DNA of 64,000 nt from JACRCT01 sp049841135. GTDB lineage: Bacteria; Myxococcota; Myxococcia; Myxococcales; UBA5297. The translations under genes and the position numbers were made by a program. The notes beneath the pieces were generated by a model, which worked only from the letters and a program-made list of their open reading frames with translations, was not told where the DNA came from and did no database searches. The stretch spans positions 682,001-746,000 of the forward strand of contig JASGHK010000005.1 of the NCBI GenBank assembly GCA_049841135.1. The letters run 5' to 3'. The first letter of the stretch is position 1, and every line of letters begins with the position of its first letter. Of this stretch, positions 19,310 through 29,800 are shown piece by piece.

Positions 19310-19756
19310 TCAGGGTCCGGCATCGACCGTGGGAGCGAGCCCCGTGTCCGCCACCAACTCTCGACCCGCGTCCGCGTGGGGCTGGTCAGGAGTGCAGCCC
19401 CGATGGGCCGCCTCGGCCCCCGGGAGGCACACCCGGACGGTCTCCATGCAGTAGTGCGTGCAGCGGAACAGGGAGATCTCGCCGCACGTGGAGCCCTGGG
19501 CGCAGCCTCCGTTCGAGTCGCAGAACGGGTAGCACCGGCCGTCGCCGTGCTCGGAGCACATCTCGCTGCCAGCCATATTCGTGCAGAGCTTGTCCCAGTA
19601 ACGGAACGAGCCATCGTCGCACTTGGGCAACGGCGTCGAACCGCGCCAGCAGTACTTGTCCATGGACTCGGTCGCGCCGGACGAGCTGCTGCATCCGGCA
19701 ACAGAGACGGTGACGGCGACGCAAACCGCAAGGAGAGCTGCGCGGATGGTCTCCAA
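19310..19756 (-). CDS. cysteine-rich lipoprotein
   Basis: A TTG start at 19756 with AGGAG six bases upstream gives a basic N-terminus, hydrophobic core and lipobox VAGC; the frame beyond it to 19813 lacks support. The mature ~125 residues contain 14 cysteines (KYCWRG, KLCTNM, EMCSEHGDGRCYPFC, STCGEISLFRCTHYC) in the style of the Cys-rich lipoprotein at 15.8 kb, then an Asp/Ala/Pro-rich tail. Function unknown. Confidence 0.6.
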   Translation of the reverse strand: METIRAALLAVCVAVTVSVAGCSSSSGATESMDKYCWRGSTPLPKCDDGSFRYWDKLCTNMAGSEMCSEHGDGRCYPFCDSNGGCAQGSTCGEISLFRCTHYCMETVRVCLPGAEAAHRGCTPDQPHADAGRELVADTGLAPTVDAGP

Positions 19757-19816
19757 GGATCGCTCCTGTGCTGGCAGGCTCGGCCGCGCCCGCCGGCCGA
19801 AGGGTACCAGCACGAA

Positions 19817-20125
19817 TCAGAATTCGACCACCTGGATGCTCCACCTCCCGAGCGACGCCTCGCGGACCTGTGCGCTCTTCACCTTACGTCCTACCAGCGT
19901 GAGCCGTGTCCCCTTGCGCGTCTCGAGCTCCGCCAGGGCCTCGAAGACGCTCATCCCCGGCTCGCGCCGCTCGTGGAGCGCGCGGACAACGTCGTTGAGC
20001 TCCTTGCGCGAGGCCGCCAGCGCCTCAGCCTCCACGGTCCAGTCCTTGGCCGGCGCTCGGGCTCGAGGAGTATCGGCGGCAGCGGGGCGAGGTTCCCGAC
20101 TCGCTCCAAAGGCTCTTGCCCGCAA
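19817..20125 (-). pseudogene. second partial copy of the helicase gene joined to an unrelated tail
   Basis: Positions ~19908-20080 repeat the helicase gene at ~10073-10240 almost exactly (RARAPAKDWT, EAEALAASR, ELNDVVRALHERREPGMSV, ETRKGT), the segment just C-terminal to Walker A. The homology stops at both ends, and the frame continues into a different C-terminus (LTLVGRKVKSAQVREASLG ... IQVVEF). It has no Walker motifs and no credible start. Together with the 16735-17105 copy it shows that separate short parts of the helicase gene have been duplicated into this stretch. Confidence 0.7.
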
Positions 20126-20277
20126 TCCTCGACGAGCTTCCCGAATGTCCCCTTCCGCGTGACGTGGACTCGGGCTATCGCCGGCAGGGCGAGTCCTATT
20201 TCATCGACTGCACCGACGGCATGCGCGGCTACGCCTATGACGCGCGCCTGGGGCGCTGGTTCTGGCACCAGTGGTGA
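20065..20277 (+). pseudogene. 3' fragment of an unidentified gene
   Basis: An open frame without a start codon reads EEYRRQRGEVPDSLQRLL, then DELPECPLPRDVDSG, ESYFIDCTDGMRGYAYDARL and ends RWFWHQW. The aromatic ending and a charged N-part look like a genuine C-terminal domain of ~65 residues, perhaps of an immunity-type protein, but I cannot name a family. It begins inside the reverse-strand helicase fragment, so it is probably truncated by the same rearrangement. Confidence 0.4.
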
Positions 20278-20286
20278 GGGCTGCGC

Positions 20287-20973
20287 TCAGAGGCGCTGCA
20301 GCTCGAAGTGGACGGGGCCCGAGTCGCCGCGCCAGTAGTCGAAGGACAGCGTCTCGCCGGCCAGGCGGACGTGGCGGATCTCGTCGACGGTGGAGGTGCC
20401 AATCGCGAACGTGATCTCCAGCTCGCCGCGCGCCTGCACGAGGTTGCCCTCGTCGAGCCGCCAGTACGTCTGATGGCTGTTGCAGACGGCGCTGTAATAG
20501 AAGGGCGGCTGGCCATCGAGGCCGGCTGCCGAGTAGAGACCGTCGGCGAAGAAGGTGAGCTGGACCGGGTGCTGCCCGTCCCAGGTGTTCGACTGGTAGC
20601 CCTTCCAGGTCCCGACCATCCCGGCCGCCACCTGGCGCAGCTCATCCGAGGGAGCATCGGTGCCCCAGCCCGGGGGTGTTGGCTGTTGCGGGGTCGCTGG
20701 TGCCGAAAGCTCTGCCAGGTCGCATTCGAGGGAGGCGTCGCCTCGCTGCCACACTCCGGCGTCGCCTCGCTGCGACGCTCCGGCGTCCAGCCGCTCTGGT
20801 GGAAGAAGGCTCGCGTCCGGCTGCACCGGTGGAAGGGTGCTCGCGTCCGTTCCGGGGACCGGCAGCGCCGTTTGGGCATCGGCAGGCTCGGGGACGGTGT
20901 CCGGACCTACCGGCGACAGACAACCTGCCATCAACGCGGCGGCGATCGCGGCGATCGTGACGATGCGAGACAC
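20287..20973 (-). CDS. lipoprotein of unknown function
   Basis: Intact, 228 residues, with a GTG start preceded by AGGGGGA. The signal ends in lipobox MAGC. An ~80-residue Pro/Asp/Ala-rich linker with the repeat DAGASQRGDAGVWQRGDAS follows. The C-terminal ~120 residues form a compact beta-rich domain (GTWKGYQSNTWDGQHPVQLT, DGLYSAAGLDGQPPFYYS, ELEITFAIGTSTVDEI) resembling lipocalin-like 'extracellular/META-like' domains. No active site is visible. Confidence 0.7.
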   Translation of the reverse strand: MSRIVTIAAIAAALMAGCLSPVGPDTVPEPADAQTALPVPGTDASTLPPVQPDASLLPPERLDAGASQRGDAGVWQRGDASLECDLAELSAPATPQQPTPPGWGTDAPSDELRQVAAGMVGTWKGYQSNTWDGQHPVQLTFFADGLYSAAGLDGQPPFYYSAVCNSHQTYWRLDEGNLVQARGELEITFAIGTSTVDEIRHVRLAGETLSFDYWRGDSGPVHFELQRL

Positions 20974-20982
20974 GGAATCCCC

Positions 20983-21324
20983 CTAGCTTTGGCCCTGAAC
21001 ACTGGCAGTGTAGCGCCTGGTGACGAACTGAAGAACGCGGTCCGGGCAATGCCGGACCGGGTCTGTTGCCTGGCGGCAGCGGCCCGCGCCTCCTTGAGCG
21101 CCTCGGTGCCCGTCGAACGTGCCGAACGCGATGCCCGCGGGCCCCACCAGCGTTTCCACTCGCAGGTGCGGCAGGCGCGCCGAGGTCTCGGGCGCCGTCG
21201 GCGGAGCCTGGTCGTCGAGGGGCTTCGCGGCCGCTGTCCCGTCCTGTGCGTGGGCCTTGGCGTTTGCTCCGAGCGACAGGGCGATGAGCGCGGCCAACGC
21301 GACGCTGTGGATGCTTCTGCGCAT
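20983..21324 (-). CDS. small exported protein, unknown
   Basis: ATG at 21324 with GGAGG ten bases upstream starts a clear Sec signal peptide (IHSVALAALIALSLGANAKAHA|Q). The mature chain begins DGTAAAKPLDDQAPP and has LRVETLVGPAGIAFGTFDG. After ~21110 the frame loses protein character, while a neighbouring frame reads TEALKEARAAAARQQT, so another one-base shift is possible and the true C-terminus is uncertain. It lies ten bases upstream of the lipoprotein gene at 20973 and may be co-transcribed with it. Nothing convincing is seen in 21325-21631. Confidence 0.45.
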   Translation of the reverse strand: MRRSIHSVALAALIALSLGANAKAHAQDGTAAAKPLDDQAPPTAPETSARLPHLRVETLVGPAGIAFGTFDGHRGAQGGAGRCRQATDPVRHCPDRVLQFVTRRYTASVQGQS

Positions 21325-21631
21325 GATGGTGGAGACCTCCACGGGGGCGCGAGAGGCATGGGACATGCCACGACTGGCTCGGCCGGCAGGACGGGGCCGG
21401 CGCGCATGTGGGAGCCGTGCAACTTTTGGCACAGTGCGCCGATTCTGGCGCAGTCTCGCCGCCTCGAGTCCCCGTCGTCGGTGCCTGGCAGCTCATGCAA
21501 GCCGAGGAACAGCACCTAGGAGGAAGCGCCTACTGTCTCCTCATCGCCGGAACGGTCAGCTGGCCCACGGCGGCAGCGGGTTTGGCTACGAGATGACCAT
21601 CTGCGTTCGTAGCCGTTCGACGCGATGCTGG

Positions 21632-21863
21632 GACGTTCTATGCTGGCCCCTTGCCTTCGGGTCTCCCATCGGGCGGCGCCCTTTCGTCCGCCCTCGTCGT
21701 CTCGCTGGCGCTCGCCGCGACCACACCTGCCAGGGCCGACTCGCCCCTGCTCGCGCTCGACGCCGAGCCACAGGCCGGCGATCCGCCGCCGCGCACCGCC
21801 CGGCCCCGCCGTCCCAACCGCACGACCGCTCGCGCCGTGTCTTGCGCTCTCATGTCGTCGTGA
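21632..21863 (+). pseudogene. in-frame deletion copy of the gene at 34860-36035
   Basis: Positions 21632-21766 match 34841-34975 with about one difference, including bases upstream of the start and the whole signal peptide (ALAATTPARADSPLLALDA). Positions 21767-21824 match 35285-35342 with one difference. The 309 bases between (103 codons) are absent, so the frame is kept across the deletion. After 21824 homology ends and a different 13-codon tail leads to a stop at 21863. The product would be a ~70-residue exported peptide. It is a very recent partial duplication, perhaps non-functional. Confidence 0.75.
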
Positions 21864-22014
21864 GGCGCCTGTCGGACCCGCCCGATAGCCTCGTTCGGTG
21901 GGCCAGGCAGACAGTTGCTCACGCAAGAATCAGAATCCCGAGGCGCTGCACCTACTCGTCCTGGGTTGGGCGCTCTTCGCTGAAGCGCGCGGGCGATCCT
22001 TCGGGGCGAGGGCT
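21850..22014. repeat. expanded copy of the intergenic repeat at 12868-12919
   Basis: Blocks 21850-21865 and 21982-22014 are identical to 12868-12883 and 12887-12919. Here the blocks are separated by 116 bases. The remaining bases to 22193 contain one short zinc-ribbon-like reading (WRCSKCGQE near 22080) but no gene I can support. Confidence 0.6.
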
Positions 22015-22193
22015 CGCGCGGTGGAGGAGGAGATCCGTCAGGACGGAAGGTGCTGGCGGAGGGGTTCACGCTGTGGAGGTGCAGCAAGTGCGGGCAGGAG
22101 ACGGTTGTCGTCTCCTCCTGCGAGACCCGGTTCGTCCGTCGCCCGCAACGATGGAGGACTTCACCGGTCTCTGGGGGAACCCGCGCTCCGCGT

Positions 22194-24492
22194 TCACAAC
22201 TCGGCGGGCTCTTCGTACAGGACCCAGTTTTCGGGGCTGGGCGCGTGCTCAAGCACGAAGAGCCGACTGTCAGGCGTGAAGCCGAGCGTCGACCGCTCCC
22301 AGGGGTCCCACGTGGACTCCGAAGTCACTGGCGTCCGCGTCCATCCCGTCCCGTCTCCTTCGTCGACGTACAGCGCGTTGTCTTTGCTCGAAGGGCAGAG
22401 GACGGCCTGCCGCTTACCGTCCGGAGCCACCGCCACTTGGAACGCCCTGTTGATGTTGGACTGAGTCAGCACGATCTGTGGAGGCTGCCAGCCGTCGCGG
22501 GTCCAGCGCGTCTCGACCACCTCCATGACCGACTGGTACGACTTGCTCGCCTCGAAGAACACCCGCAGGTCGCCGGCCGCTGGGCACGCGCAGGCGACCG
22601 AGTGGCCGTAGAAAACGGATTGGCCGGACCCGTCCGTGATGGGGGCGAACTCCCACGACCAGGTGCCGTCCGCGCCCCGCTGGGCGTGCCGCATCTCGCC
22701 GTTCTGGGGCACGAGCGCATGCACGCCGCCCTCGGGATCGACGCAGAGCAGCACCGAGTCGACGAACGGGTAAGACAGGTTGGGATAGGGGAGCTTCTCG
22801 ATCACCCAGGAGCCGGTCCGATTGGTCGCGTATTCGAAGTCGTCCAGGGCGAACTGCGATGCCTGGGACGCCCAGAACGCGTGGACGTGGTTCTCGCCGT
22901 CCAGCGCGAAGGCCACGTTCGAATCGAGGAACCGCTTCGCAATCGACTCCGTCATCAAGCCCGAAGCGCCGTAGGTGGTTCGGGTGATGTCGGCGGGCTC
23001 GCCGTACACCGTGCTGGCCTGGACGGCCACGAGCTGCGGTTGACCCAAGCTGTCCAGCACGAAGGAGGAGGTGGCGTTGGGCATGGAAGACCCAGGCAGT
23101 TGGACCGATGTCCACGAACCGTCCTGGGAGGGCACGAGGAGGAAGTTCTGGCGGTCGCGATAGTCCCCGAACACCCATTCGCCATTGCGGTCGCGGAGCC
23201 CGAAGTCTGCGGCCGGGAAAGGCGGAATGGTGGGGACGAGCGTCACGTGGGTGCGGTCCGGAAACGCCAGCACGCGCACCAGGTCGGTGCTGGCCGAGTG
23301 GTCGTCCACCCGCGACTCGACCGCATAGGTGAACCAGTCGGAGGAAGCGGCGAGGTCGTCGAAGGACTCGGCGCCGGCAGCGAGCGTGGCGTAGGGCTGG
23401 AGGCCGCCCGAGTAGTACCCCTTGCCCCGCTTGACCACCACGCTGGTCGCACCCGTGGCCCGGTTCGTCCACGTCAGGTGCACCTTGCCGACGTCTGCCA
23501 CCGCGCGCAGATCGACCGGCTTGCGGATGGGGACGGACAAATGGTCGGAGTAGCCGCGACTGCGGCTTTCGCCCAGCGCGAGCACCACCCGGTAGGCGCA
23601 GTAGCGGCCTTCGCGCGGCGAGGTATCGAGGAAGGTCGTCTCGGAGATGGGCAGCTTCGCCAGCGGCTCCCACGTCACGACCGTGTAGTAGTAATCGCTG
23701 ATGCCGCGCTCGACGATGGCCGTGTCGGCCAGCAGGCTCCCAGGAGTCCAGGTCACGCGCACGGCTTCGCCTTCCATGGCTGCGGCGATCTTCGAGACGC
23801 CGAGCGGCGGCTGGAGGTAGCTGGCCTCGCGGCTGGGCTCCGAGACCGACCAGGAGTCGTGAGCCTTGACGCGGAAGGTCACGGGGGCGAAGCTCCGGGA
23901 CGCCGTGGGGCGCGTAGACGTCCATCGAGGTGTTCCAGGTCGAAGTCCCCTCGGGGAACTGCTTCCAAGGCTCGGAGCCCACTTGGACCTCGGCCGTGTA
24001 CATCGACGCCCCGGCCGAGGCGCTCCAGGCGAGGTGGACCTGGTCGGTCTCGACGTCGAGGCTGGCCGAGAGGTTCGCGGGCGCCGGCGCCGGCTGACGC
24101 CGATCCAGCTCGTAACGGAAGGCGACCGGATGCGACGTGGCGAAGAGATCGTCCTCGGAAAGCGTGCCGGCGATGGCGAAGGAGAGATGGGGCTCATGGA
24201 GGGTGCCGCTGGTCTCGGAGTACCAATCACGCGGCGCGATGGTGAAGGTGGTGGGGCTGGTGATCGCGGCGCTGTAGCCCCAGGCGATGACCAGCCGGTT
24301 GAAGCCATCGGCACGGATCTGAACGGTGGTCGCTTGGGTGACATCGGGCGCAACGCCGAACTCGGTCCGGGTGATGGTGCCCGTCCACGTGCCGACGAAG
24401 TTCGCGGAGTAGTCCGTCTCGAGCTTCGGGGCAGACGCCTGGCACCCGAGGGCGAGGAAGACGAGGACCAACAGGAAGAGCGTGGATCGCAC
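22194..24492 (-). CDS. large secreted lipoprotein with fibronectin III-like domains
   Basis: About 766 residues with one extra base near 23930. A GTG start with GGAGG nine bases upstream precedes a hydrophobic signal with lipobox ALGC. An N-terminal module follows (GTWTGTITRTEF ... SFAIAGTLSEDDLFATS), like the carbohydrate-binding-type domain of the lipoprotein at 20.3 kb. Then come three fibronectin-III-like modules (ANLSASLDVETDQVHLAWSA, VRVTWTPG, GKVHLTWTNRATGATSVVVK). The last ~300 residues are propeller-like repeats (GSWTSVQLPGS, ENHVHAFWASQ, GGVHALVPQNGEMRHAQRG). It should sit on the cell surface; a recognition or adhesion role is inference. It is followed upstream by the beta-barrel gene at 24522, 29 bases away. 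Confidence 0.75.
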
Positions 24493-24521
24493 GGGAGCAA
24501 CCCTCCGGGACTGGCCAGTCG

Positions 24522-25311
24522 TCAGAACACTCCGAGGAACTGCAGGCCGGCGAGGATGCTCGTCTGTCCAATCGTGTAGCCGCCGTAACCGTAGGGTGCC
24601 GCCAGGCCACTGATGAGGGTGAAGTCCCCCGTGAGCGCCACCAGGGACGAGATGGCCAGCTGCGGGTGGATCCAGTAGCGAAGCCCGGGGCCGACCCGAT
24701 AGCCGATCTCGACGTTGCCGTAGTCCGGTCTGCCGTCGGTGAACAGGTGGCCCAGCCCGAGCCCGGCCTCGAGGTACAGCTCGACCCGTAGGTCTCGGGA
24801 ACGGAGTGTCGCGACCTGCAGGGTCGGCGTGAACGTCAGGCGGGTCGTGGCGCTGGTGCTGCTGCCGTCGAACTGCAGCGAATACCGGGCGAGATCGATG
24901 CCGAGCCCCAGGACGACGCGCCCGCTCTTGAAGCCGGCGAAGAAGCCGCCTTGCACGCCGCTCAAGGAGATTCTGCGACCCGCTGGAGTTGAGCGTGGTG
25001 AGGTGCGTCTGGACGTGCACCGCTAGCGCGAAGCCGCCGTCGGTGACGGGTTCGGCCGTCGGGAAGGGCTCCGACGCCGGGGCTGGCGCCGTCGCTGGCT
25101 TCACTGGGGCGGGGGCGGGCACGGCCACCGGGACCACGGGGGCCACCGCTGCGGACGGGGCGACTGGCGCCGGTGCTGGCTCAGCCGTCGTCGAGCCCTG
25201 CTCGGTCGCGGCTTGGGTCGGAGCGGCGGCGGGCTCGGGGCTCCGCTCTGTCGCTGCGGTCGGCTCCTGGGCGCAGAGCAGGAGAAGGCAGAGTGCTGGA
25301 ATGCCGTTCAT
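24522..25311 (-). CDS. outer-membrane beta-barrel protein
   Basis: About 263 residues with one extra base near 24972. AGGGG precedes the ATG. A signal peptide is followed by a ~70-residue Pro/Ala/Glu-rich linker (PAPVAPSAAVAPVVPVA). The second half has alternating amphipathic strands and short turns typical of an 8-strand outer-membrane barrel (VVLGLGIDLARYSLQF, TTRLTFTPTLQVATLR, LRVELYLEAGLGLGH, VEIGYRVGPGLRY) and ends in phenylalanine (GLQFLGVF), as barrel proteins do. It is 29 bases upstream of the lipoprotein gene, likely one transcript. Confidence 0.7.
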
Positions 25312-25473
25312 GAGGACCCCTCTCGCCCGCTAGGACGGACGCCGTTTTCAGGAAAGCCTGATGGCGTTGGTGAGCTTCACCGGGAGGATGTGCCACGACT
25401 CCACCCGAGAGTCGAGCGCCAAGGACCAGCAAGTATCCGGCGTGGCCCCAGCGCCTGACGGCGGGTGAAAGCT

Positions 25474-26010
25474 CTACGTTGGGCGGCGATTGCCGGGAGG
25501 GATGTTCTTGCCGGTGAAGCGTCCGGGGCGCGTCTTGGCTGTAGGAGCCCAACCTTCCTTGTTGCTGAAGCTCTCGAAGTCGACCGGAGACGCGTGGTCG
25601 TATTCGTGGCTCGTCTTCTTCTCGAAGGCCATGCTCGCCAAGTACAGGAGCGACTCGAACTCCAATCCCTTCGGGGTCTTCCTCGGATCGGCAAGGACTG
25701 CTTCAAAGAAGTCGCGCCCATTTGCAACGACGACGCAGCGACCGTACAGGAATCCGTCTGCCGAGATGTAGTCATCTCCGTTGTCGACGTCTGCTTCGCC
25801 CTCGAACATTTGCCGAGCGTGCTCGCGGGTATCGAGTGCGAAGAGCCTTTCGGCCAATAGGTCGTCGAAGCGTTCGATGTCCGTGGTGCTCATCTTGGCG
25901 AGCGCTCGTATGGCAGGAGCGAGAACCGCGTCGTCATCGCCGGTCTTGCGCCAATCGAGGAGGCTGATGACTTCCCAGAACACCTTCTCGGTCATGCGTG
26001 TGGTGGCCAT
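25474..26010 (-). CDS. DUF4240 family protein
   Basis: Intact, 178 residues, cytoplasmic. The family pattern is clear: VFWEVISLLDWRKTG at the N-terminus, helix 'STTDIERFDDLLAERLFALD', then GDDYISADGFLYGRCVVVANG, FFEAVLADPRKTP, EFESLLYLASMAFEKKT and the C-terminal FESFSNKEGW. DUF4240 proteins are small, of unknown biochemistry, frequently found with SUKH/DUF2199-type immunity genes. No toxin gene is nearby. Confidence 0.85.
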   Translation of the reverse strand: MATTRMTEKVFWEVISLLDWRKTGDDDAVLAPAIRALAKMSTTDIERFDDLLAERLFALDTREHARQMFEGEADVDNGDDYISADGFLYGRCVVVANGRDFFEAVLADPRKTPKGLEFESLLYLASMAFEKKTSHEYDHASPVDFESFSNKEGWAPTAKTRPGRFTGKNIPPGNRRPT

Positions 26011-26131
26011 GCCCCGAAGCGTAGGCGACCGGTAGGTCCTGGCCCAGTGCGAAGGGAGTCCTCGCCTTCTGTGCCGTGGCTTTCGTCAATGGCCAGTGCG
26101 TCCCCGCCGGCACGGTGGGGCGCGTCACAAA

Positions 26132-26156
26132 CGCTCGCATTTGCGACCTGCGAGCG
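26132..26156 (-). terminator. possible terminator of the alpha-2-macroglobulin operon
   Basis: CGCTCGCA and TGCGAGCG form a perfect 8-bp stem with a 9-base loop. On the minus strand it is followed by TTTGTGAC, so the T-run is short. It lies about 80 bases after the last gene of the operon and before the DUF4240 gene. The rest of 26011-26237 shows nothing. Confidence 0.4.
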
Positions 26157-26237
26157 CGCTGATGCGGCGCCTGGCAGAAGGGGATGCTGTGGGGTTGGCG
26201 CGGCACCCACTTGCTGCCACGGCGCGCTCCACGTCAC

Positions 26238-26817
26238 CTATCGCAGGCCTCCTTGATTGGACCGGCGCGGTCCACCTCCACACACCTCCTCCAGCCGCTG
26301 CACGAACTCCGCGCTGAGCCCCTCGCCCACCAGCCACGCCAGCGCCCTCCTTCCCCGCGGGGTGTCCGGTCCAGCCTTCTCCAGCACCCTCTTCGCCTCG
26401 CCCACGCTCATCGGCGGTCCCTGCTTCCACGCCGCGGCCTCGCCGCTCGTCGCCACCGCGAACGACTCCTGCAGCAGGCGGTCCTTCGCGTGCGCCGGAC
26501 AGACTGCCCGAAGGTACTCGTGCGCCACTTCGTGCCTGAGGCTCGTCAGCAAGCGCTCGTCGGTCGCTTCGAAGCGCTGCAGCACCAGAGTCCCCGGGAC
26601 ACTCGCCCCGCCCCGCGCCCCGGTCAGCCTTGCCATCCGGATTCGCACGGTCCGCTTCCCCGGACCCGAACCCGAACCCGGGCGCAGGCTCGGCAGCGCC
26701 GCCTCCAGCCCTCGCCAGCACTGCGCTGCGTGCTCGGCGAGCTTCCGGTCGCTCGGCGACGAAGGCCGGGGCGTCCAGCAGCACCATCGCCACGAGCGCT
26801 GCGCCTGCCACGCTCAC
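26238..26817 (-). CDS. exported HExxH metallopeptidase-like protein
   Basis: About 193 residues with one extra base near 26763. The GTG start overlaps the stop of the macroglobulin gene (GTGA), indicating translational coupling. A hydrophobic N-terminus (VAGAALVAMVLLDAPAFVA) suggests export. The core has HEVAHEY (HExxH zinc site) and, 22 residues on, LLQESFAVATSGE, where the glutamate is in the place of the third ligand in gluzincin 'peptidase MA'-type enzymes. The chain before it reads DRKLAEHAAQCWRGLEAALP once the shift is repaired. It is shorter than typical peptidase-MA proteins, and activity is not proven by sequence. Confidence 0.6.
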
Positions 26818-29800
26818 GGCGCCCTCACTTCGATGAAGTCCACGCCGGTGCGCGAGCGAGAGCGCGCGTCGTACATGTCCTCCCAGCTCGCCGGCGGGAC
26901 CACGAACCGGCCCACGAAGTCCGCGCGCATCACGTAGCCCAGCCGGCGCGGCGCCTCGCTCCAGCTCGAGGGCACCTCCAGGTAGAACGTCGCCTTGTCC
27001 GGCTCCAGCTCGCGGCGGCGCAGCGCCTGGTGCGCGAGCGGCAGCTTCCAGGGCCCGCCCCGCCAAGGCTTGTCCTCGGTCACCGGCGAGAACCCCGCGG
27101 GCAGGCTGTCCTGCACCACCGAGTAGGCGGACTGCAGCGTCCCCGGCCGGGTCTCTTCCTCGACGCTCAGAAGGAGCTCCACGAAGACCTCCGCGCCCTG
27201 CGCCACCGACGCTCCCGGCTCGAGCAGCTCGGCCCCGTCGTGAGTCAGCCGCCAGTAGCGCCGCGTGATCGGCCGAGCGCCAGCCATGGGCCGGACCTGG
27301 TCCAGCGGCACAGTCGCCGTCGCCCGCAGGCTGGCCACGCCCTCGAAGGGCCCGATCTCCACCCGCCGGACCGTCCGCGACACCGTCGTCCCCCAGCCCG
27401 CCCCCCTCTCCTGCAGGAGCACCGGCAGCCCGTCGGCCAGGACCTTGGGCGCCGGCGACCGTCGCAGCTCCCGGGCGTCTCTCTCCAGCAGCCAGAGGCT
27501 GTGCAGCAGCGCCAGGCTCCGGTCGAGCGTCGAGAGGTCCCGGCGCGCGAGCGCCTCGATCAGGGTTCGCCGCACGGCGCTGACATCCTCGAGCTCCCGC
27601 TGCGAGGCGTCCGCGAGGAGCGCGACGAGCCCGACCCTCCTCACGGGCATCGTGCGCGCATCGCTTCCGGCCAGCGTCCACTCCGGCCTGATGACCTCGA
27701 TCGGCCTGTCCGGCCGGGGGAGGACGTTGATCGACTTCGCCAGCGCCGCGGCACGCTGCGCGAGGTTCGTCTCTTCGGCCATTCCGGCGCTCCGGGCGGC
27801 CAGCAGCAACATGGCGCTCCCGAACGGGTCGTCCGCCGGCACGCGCTCCGCCAGCGCGCGGATCTCGCCGGCGCGCGCCCGTCCCTGAAGGCGGGCGAGC
27901 ACGAGCGCGCGCATCGCCTCCAGCCCCGGCGTCAGGTCCTTCTGCGCCTCGACCCAGCCCACCGACCGCGCAATCGGCTCGTCGGCCGCGCTGGCCAGCC
28001 CCGCCTCCACTGCGTAGGCCAGCCCGTCGAGCGCGACCAGCGTCATCGGCACCGACGGCTCGGACCGGCCGTACCAAGCAAAGCCACCCCCCTTGACCGC
28101 GTGCTCCTCGATGCGATGGACGCCCAGCACCGCCCGCGACCGCGCCTCGGCGAGCAGCGCCTGGGTCTGCGGGTCCAGCTTCTCGAGCGCCCCGATGCGC
28201 TCGAGCGTCCGCAGGATGGCGAGGTTGGGAACGGTGGTCGCCACGAGCTGCTCCACGCACCCGTGCGGGTACTCGAGCAGGTCGCGAGCCGCGACCAGCG
28301 CAGCGGCGAGCAGCGACGGCGAGAGCGTGAGCGTCTGCTCGGTCAGCTCCGCTCCGGCAGGCGCCTCGAGCCCGAGCGTCCCCGCGCCCCAGCGAAGGCT
28401 CTCCATCGGCTCTTCGATCGACGCCGGGCGGACGACGATGGCCCGGCGCGTCGCCACCGGCGTCTTCCCGCTCACCGCCGCGCCCAGCTCGCCCACCCCG
28501 GGCCCTCGCGAGTCGAGGGCAATCCGCACCACCTGCTCACCCGCCTTGCTCAGCTTCAGCTCCTCGCGCGCCGTCGCCGGCAGGAAGACCCCGCCCGCCT
28601 GGAGCAGCACGTCCTTGCCGGGCTGGCCGCCTGCCGCCGGCCCGCGCGAGACCCGCACGCTGGCCACCGCGCTGTCGCCGCTGCGCAGGTAAGCCGGCGC
28701 GGAGCTGACCACCTGCACCTCGCCCCGCGAGCCGAACTCGGTGCGCCCTTCGCCGAAGCGCCCCGCGGCGTCGGCGGCGACCGCGGTCACCACCCATTGC
28801 GTCTGGTTGGACGGCAGCTCGAAGCGCACCCGCGCCCGACCCTCGGAGTCGGTGAGCACGCCCGGGGTCCAGTAGGCCGTGTCCCGCTCGTCGTCCTTCT
28901 TGCGCCGCGTCGGCGGCTTGATGGCAGCGAAGGCGTACCCGCCCTGCAGCGACAGCTCGCGCGCCAGCTTCTCGCCGTAGCCGTAGCCCTGGAACTCCGA
29001 CGAGTAGAAGCTCGTCACGTTGTTGCGCCCCAGCGGATAGAAGAACTGCAGCACGTCGGGCCGGAGCTCGGACTGCAATGCATAGACGGCCTTGTCCACC
29101 ACGCCCACCGAGACCTGCGCCTGCGCGGGCCGGCCCTGGTGGTCGGTGACGACGAGCGAGAGCTCCTGATGGCCGAAGGGGCGCGCCTCGGGGACCTGCG
29201 CAAGGACCGCCACCCGGAGCGCCCGCTCGCGGGGCAGCACCCGGAACGGCACCGTCTGCTCCTCCCACCGGCCGTCTGGCCCCGGGTAGGCCACCGAGAC
29301 CCAGACGCCGCTCGAGAAGCGCCGCTCGACCTCGAAGGCGTGCACCAGCGTCCGGCCGCGGAAGTCGAGCAGCTCGGTCCGGTACACCTCCGCGCCCGAG
29401 AACGTCAGCCACACCGGTCCCTCGTTCGCCAGCCCGCTCCCCCAGCCGTCCGGGAAGAGGGCGATGAGCTCCGCCTTCTCGCCGGGCTCCACCGTCTGCC
29501 GGAGCGCGTCGAGGGTGAGCCGGCTGACCTGCGCCACCGCCTCCCCTCCCTCGGCGACCAGCACCTGCGTCTCGCCCGTCCAGGTCTTCCGGCGCTCGTC
29601 CTCGAGCGTGACGTGGGCGAGGAGCGTGCCCACCCGGTCGGAGGAGACCGTCGTGCGCCAGACGCCCTGCTCGTCGGTCTCCAGCGGCTCCTGCCCGAGC
29701 GCGGTCTCGACGCCGTCGGCGCCCCGATGCGAGAGCGCCAGAGTGCCGCGGGTCTTCGCCAGCGGCTTGCCGCCCAGCGAGGTGGCGCGCACCGCCAGCG

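Noticed and set aside
22050..22200. Short zinc-ribbon-like reading (WRCSKCGQE)
   Set aside because: No start site, too short, and its frame loses protein character after ~30 residues.
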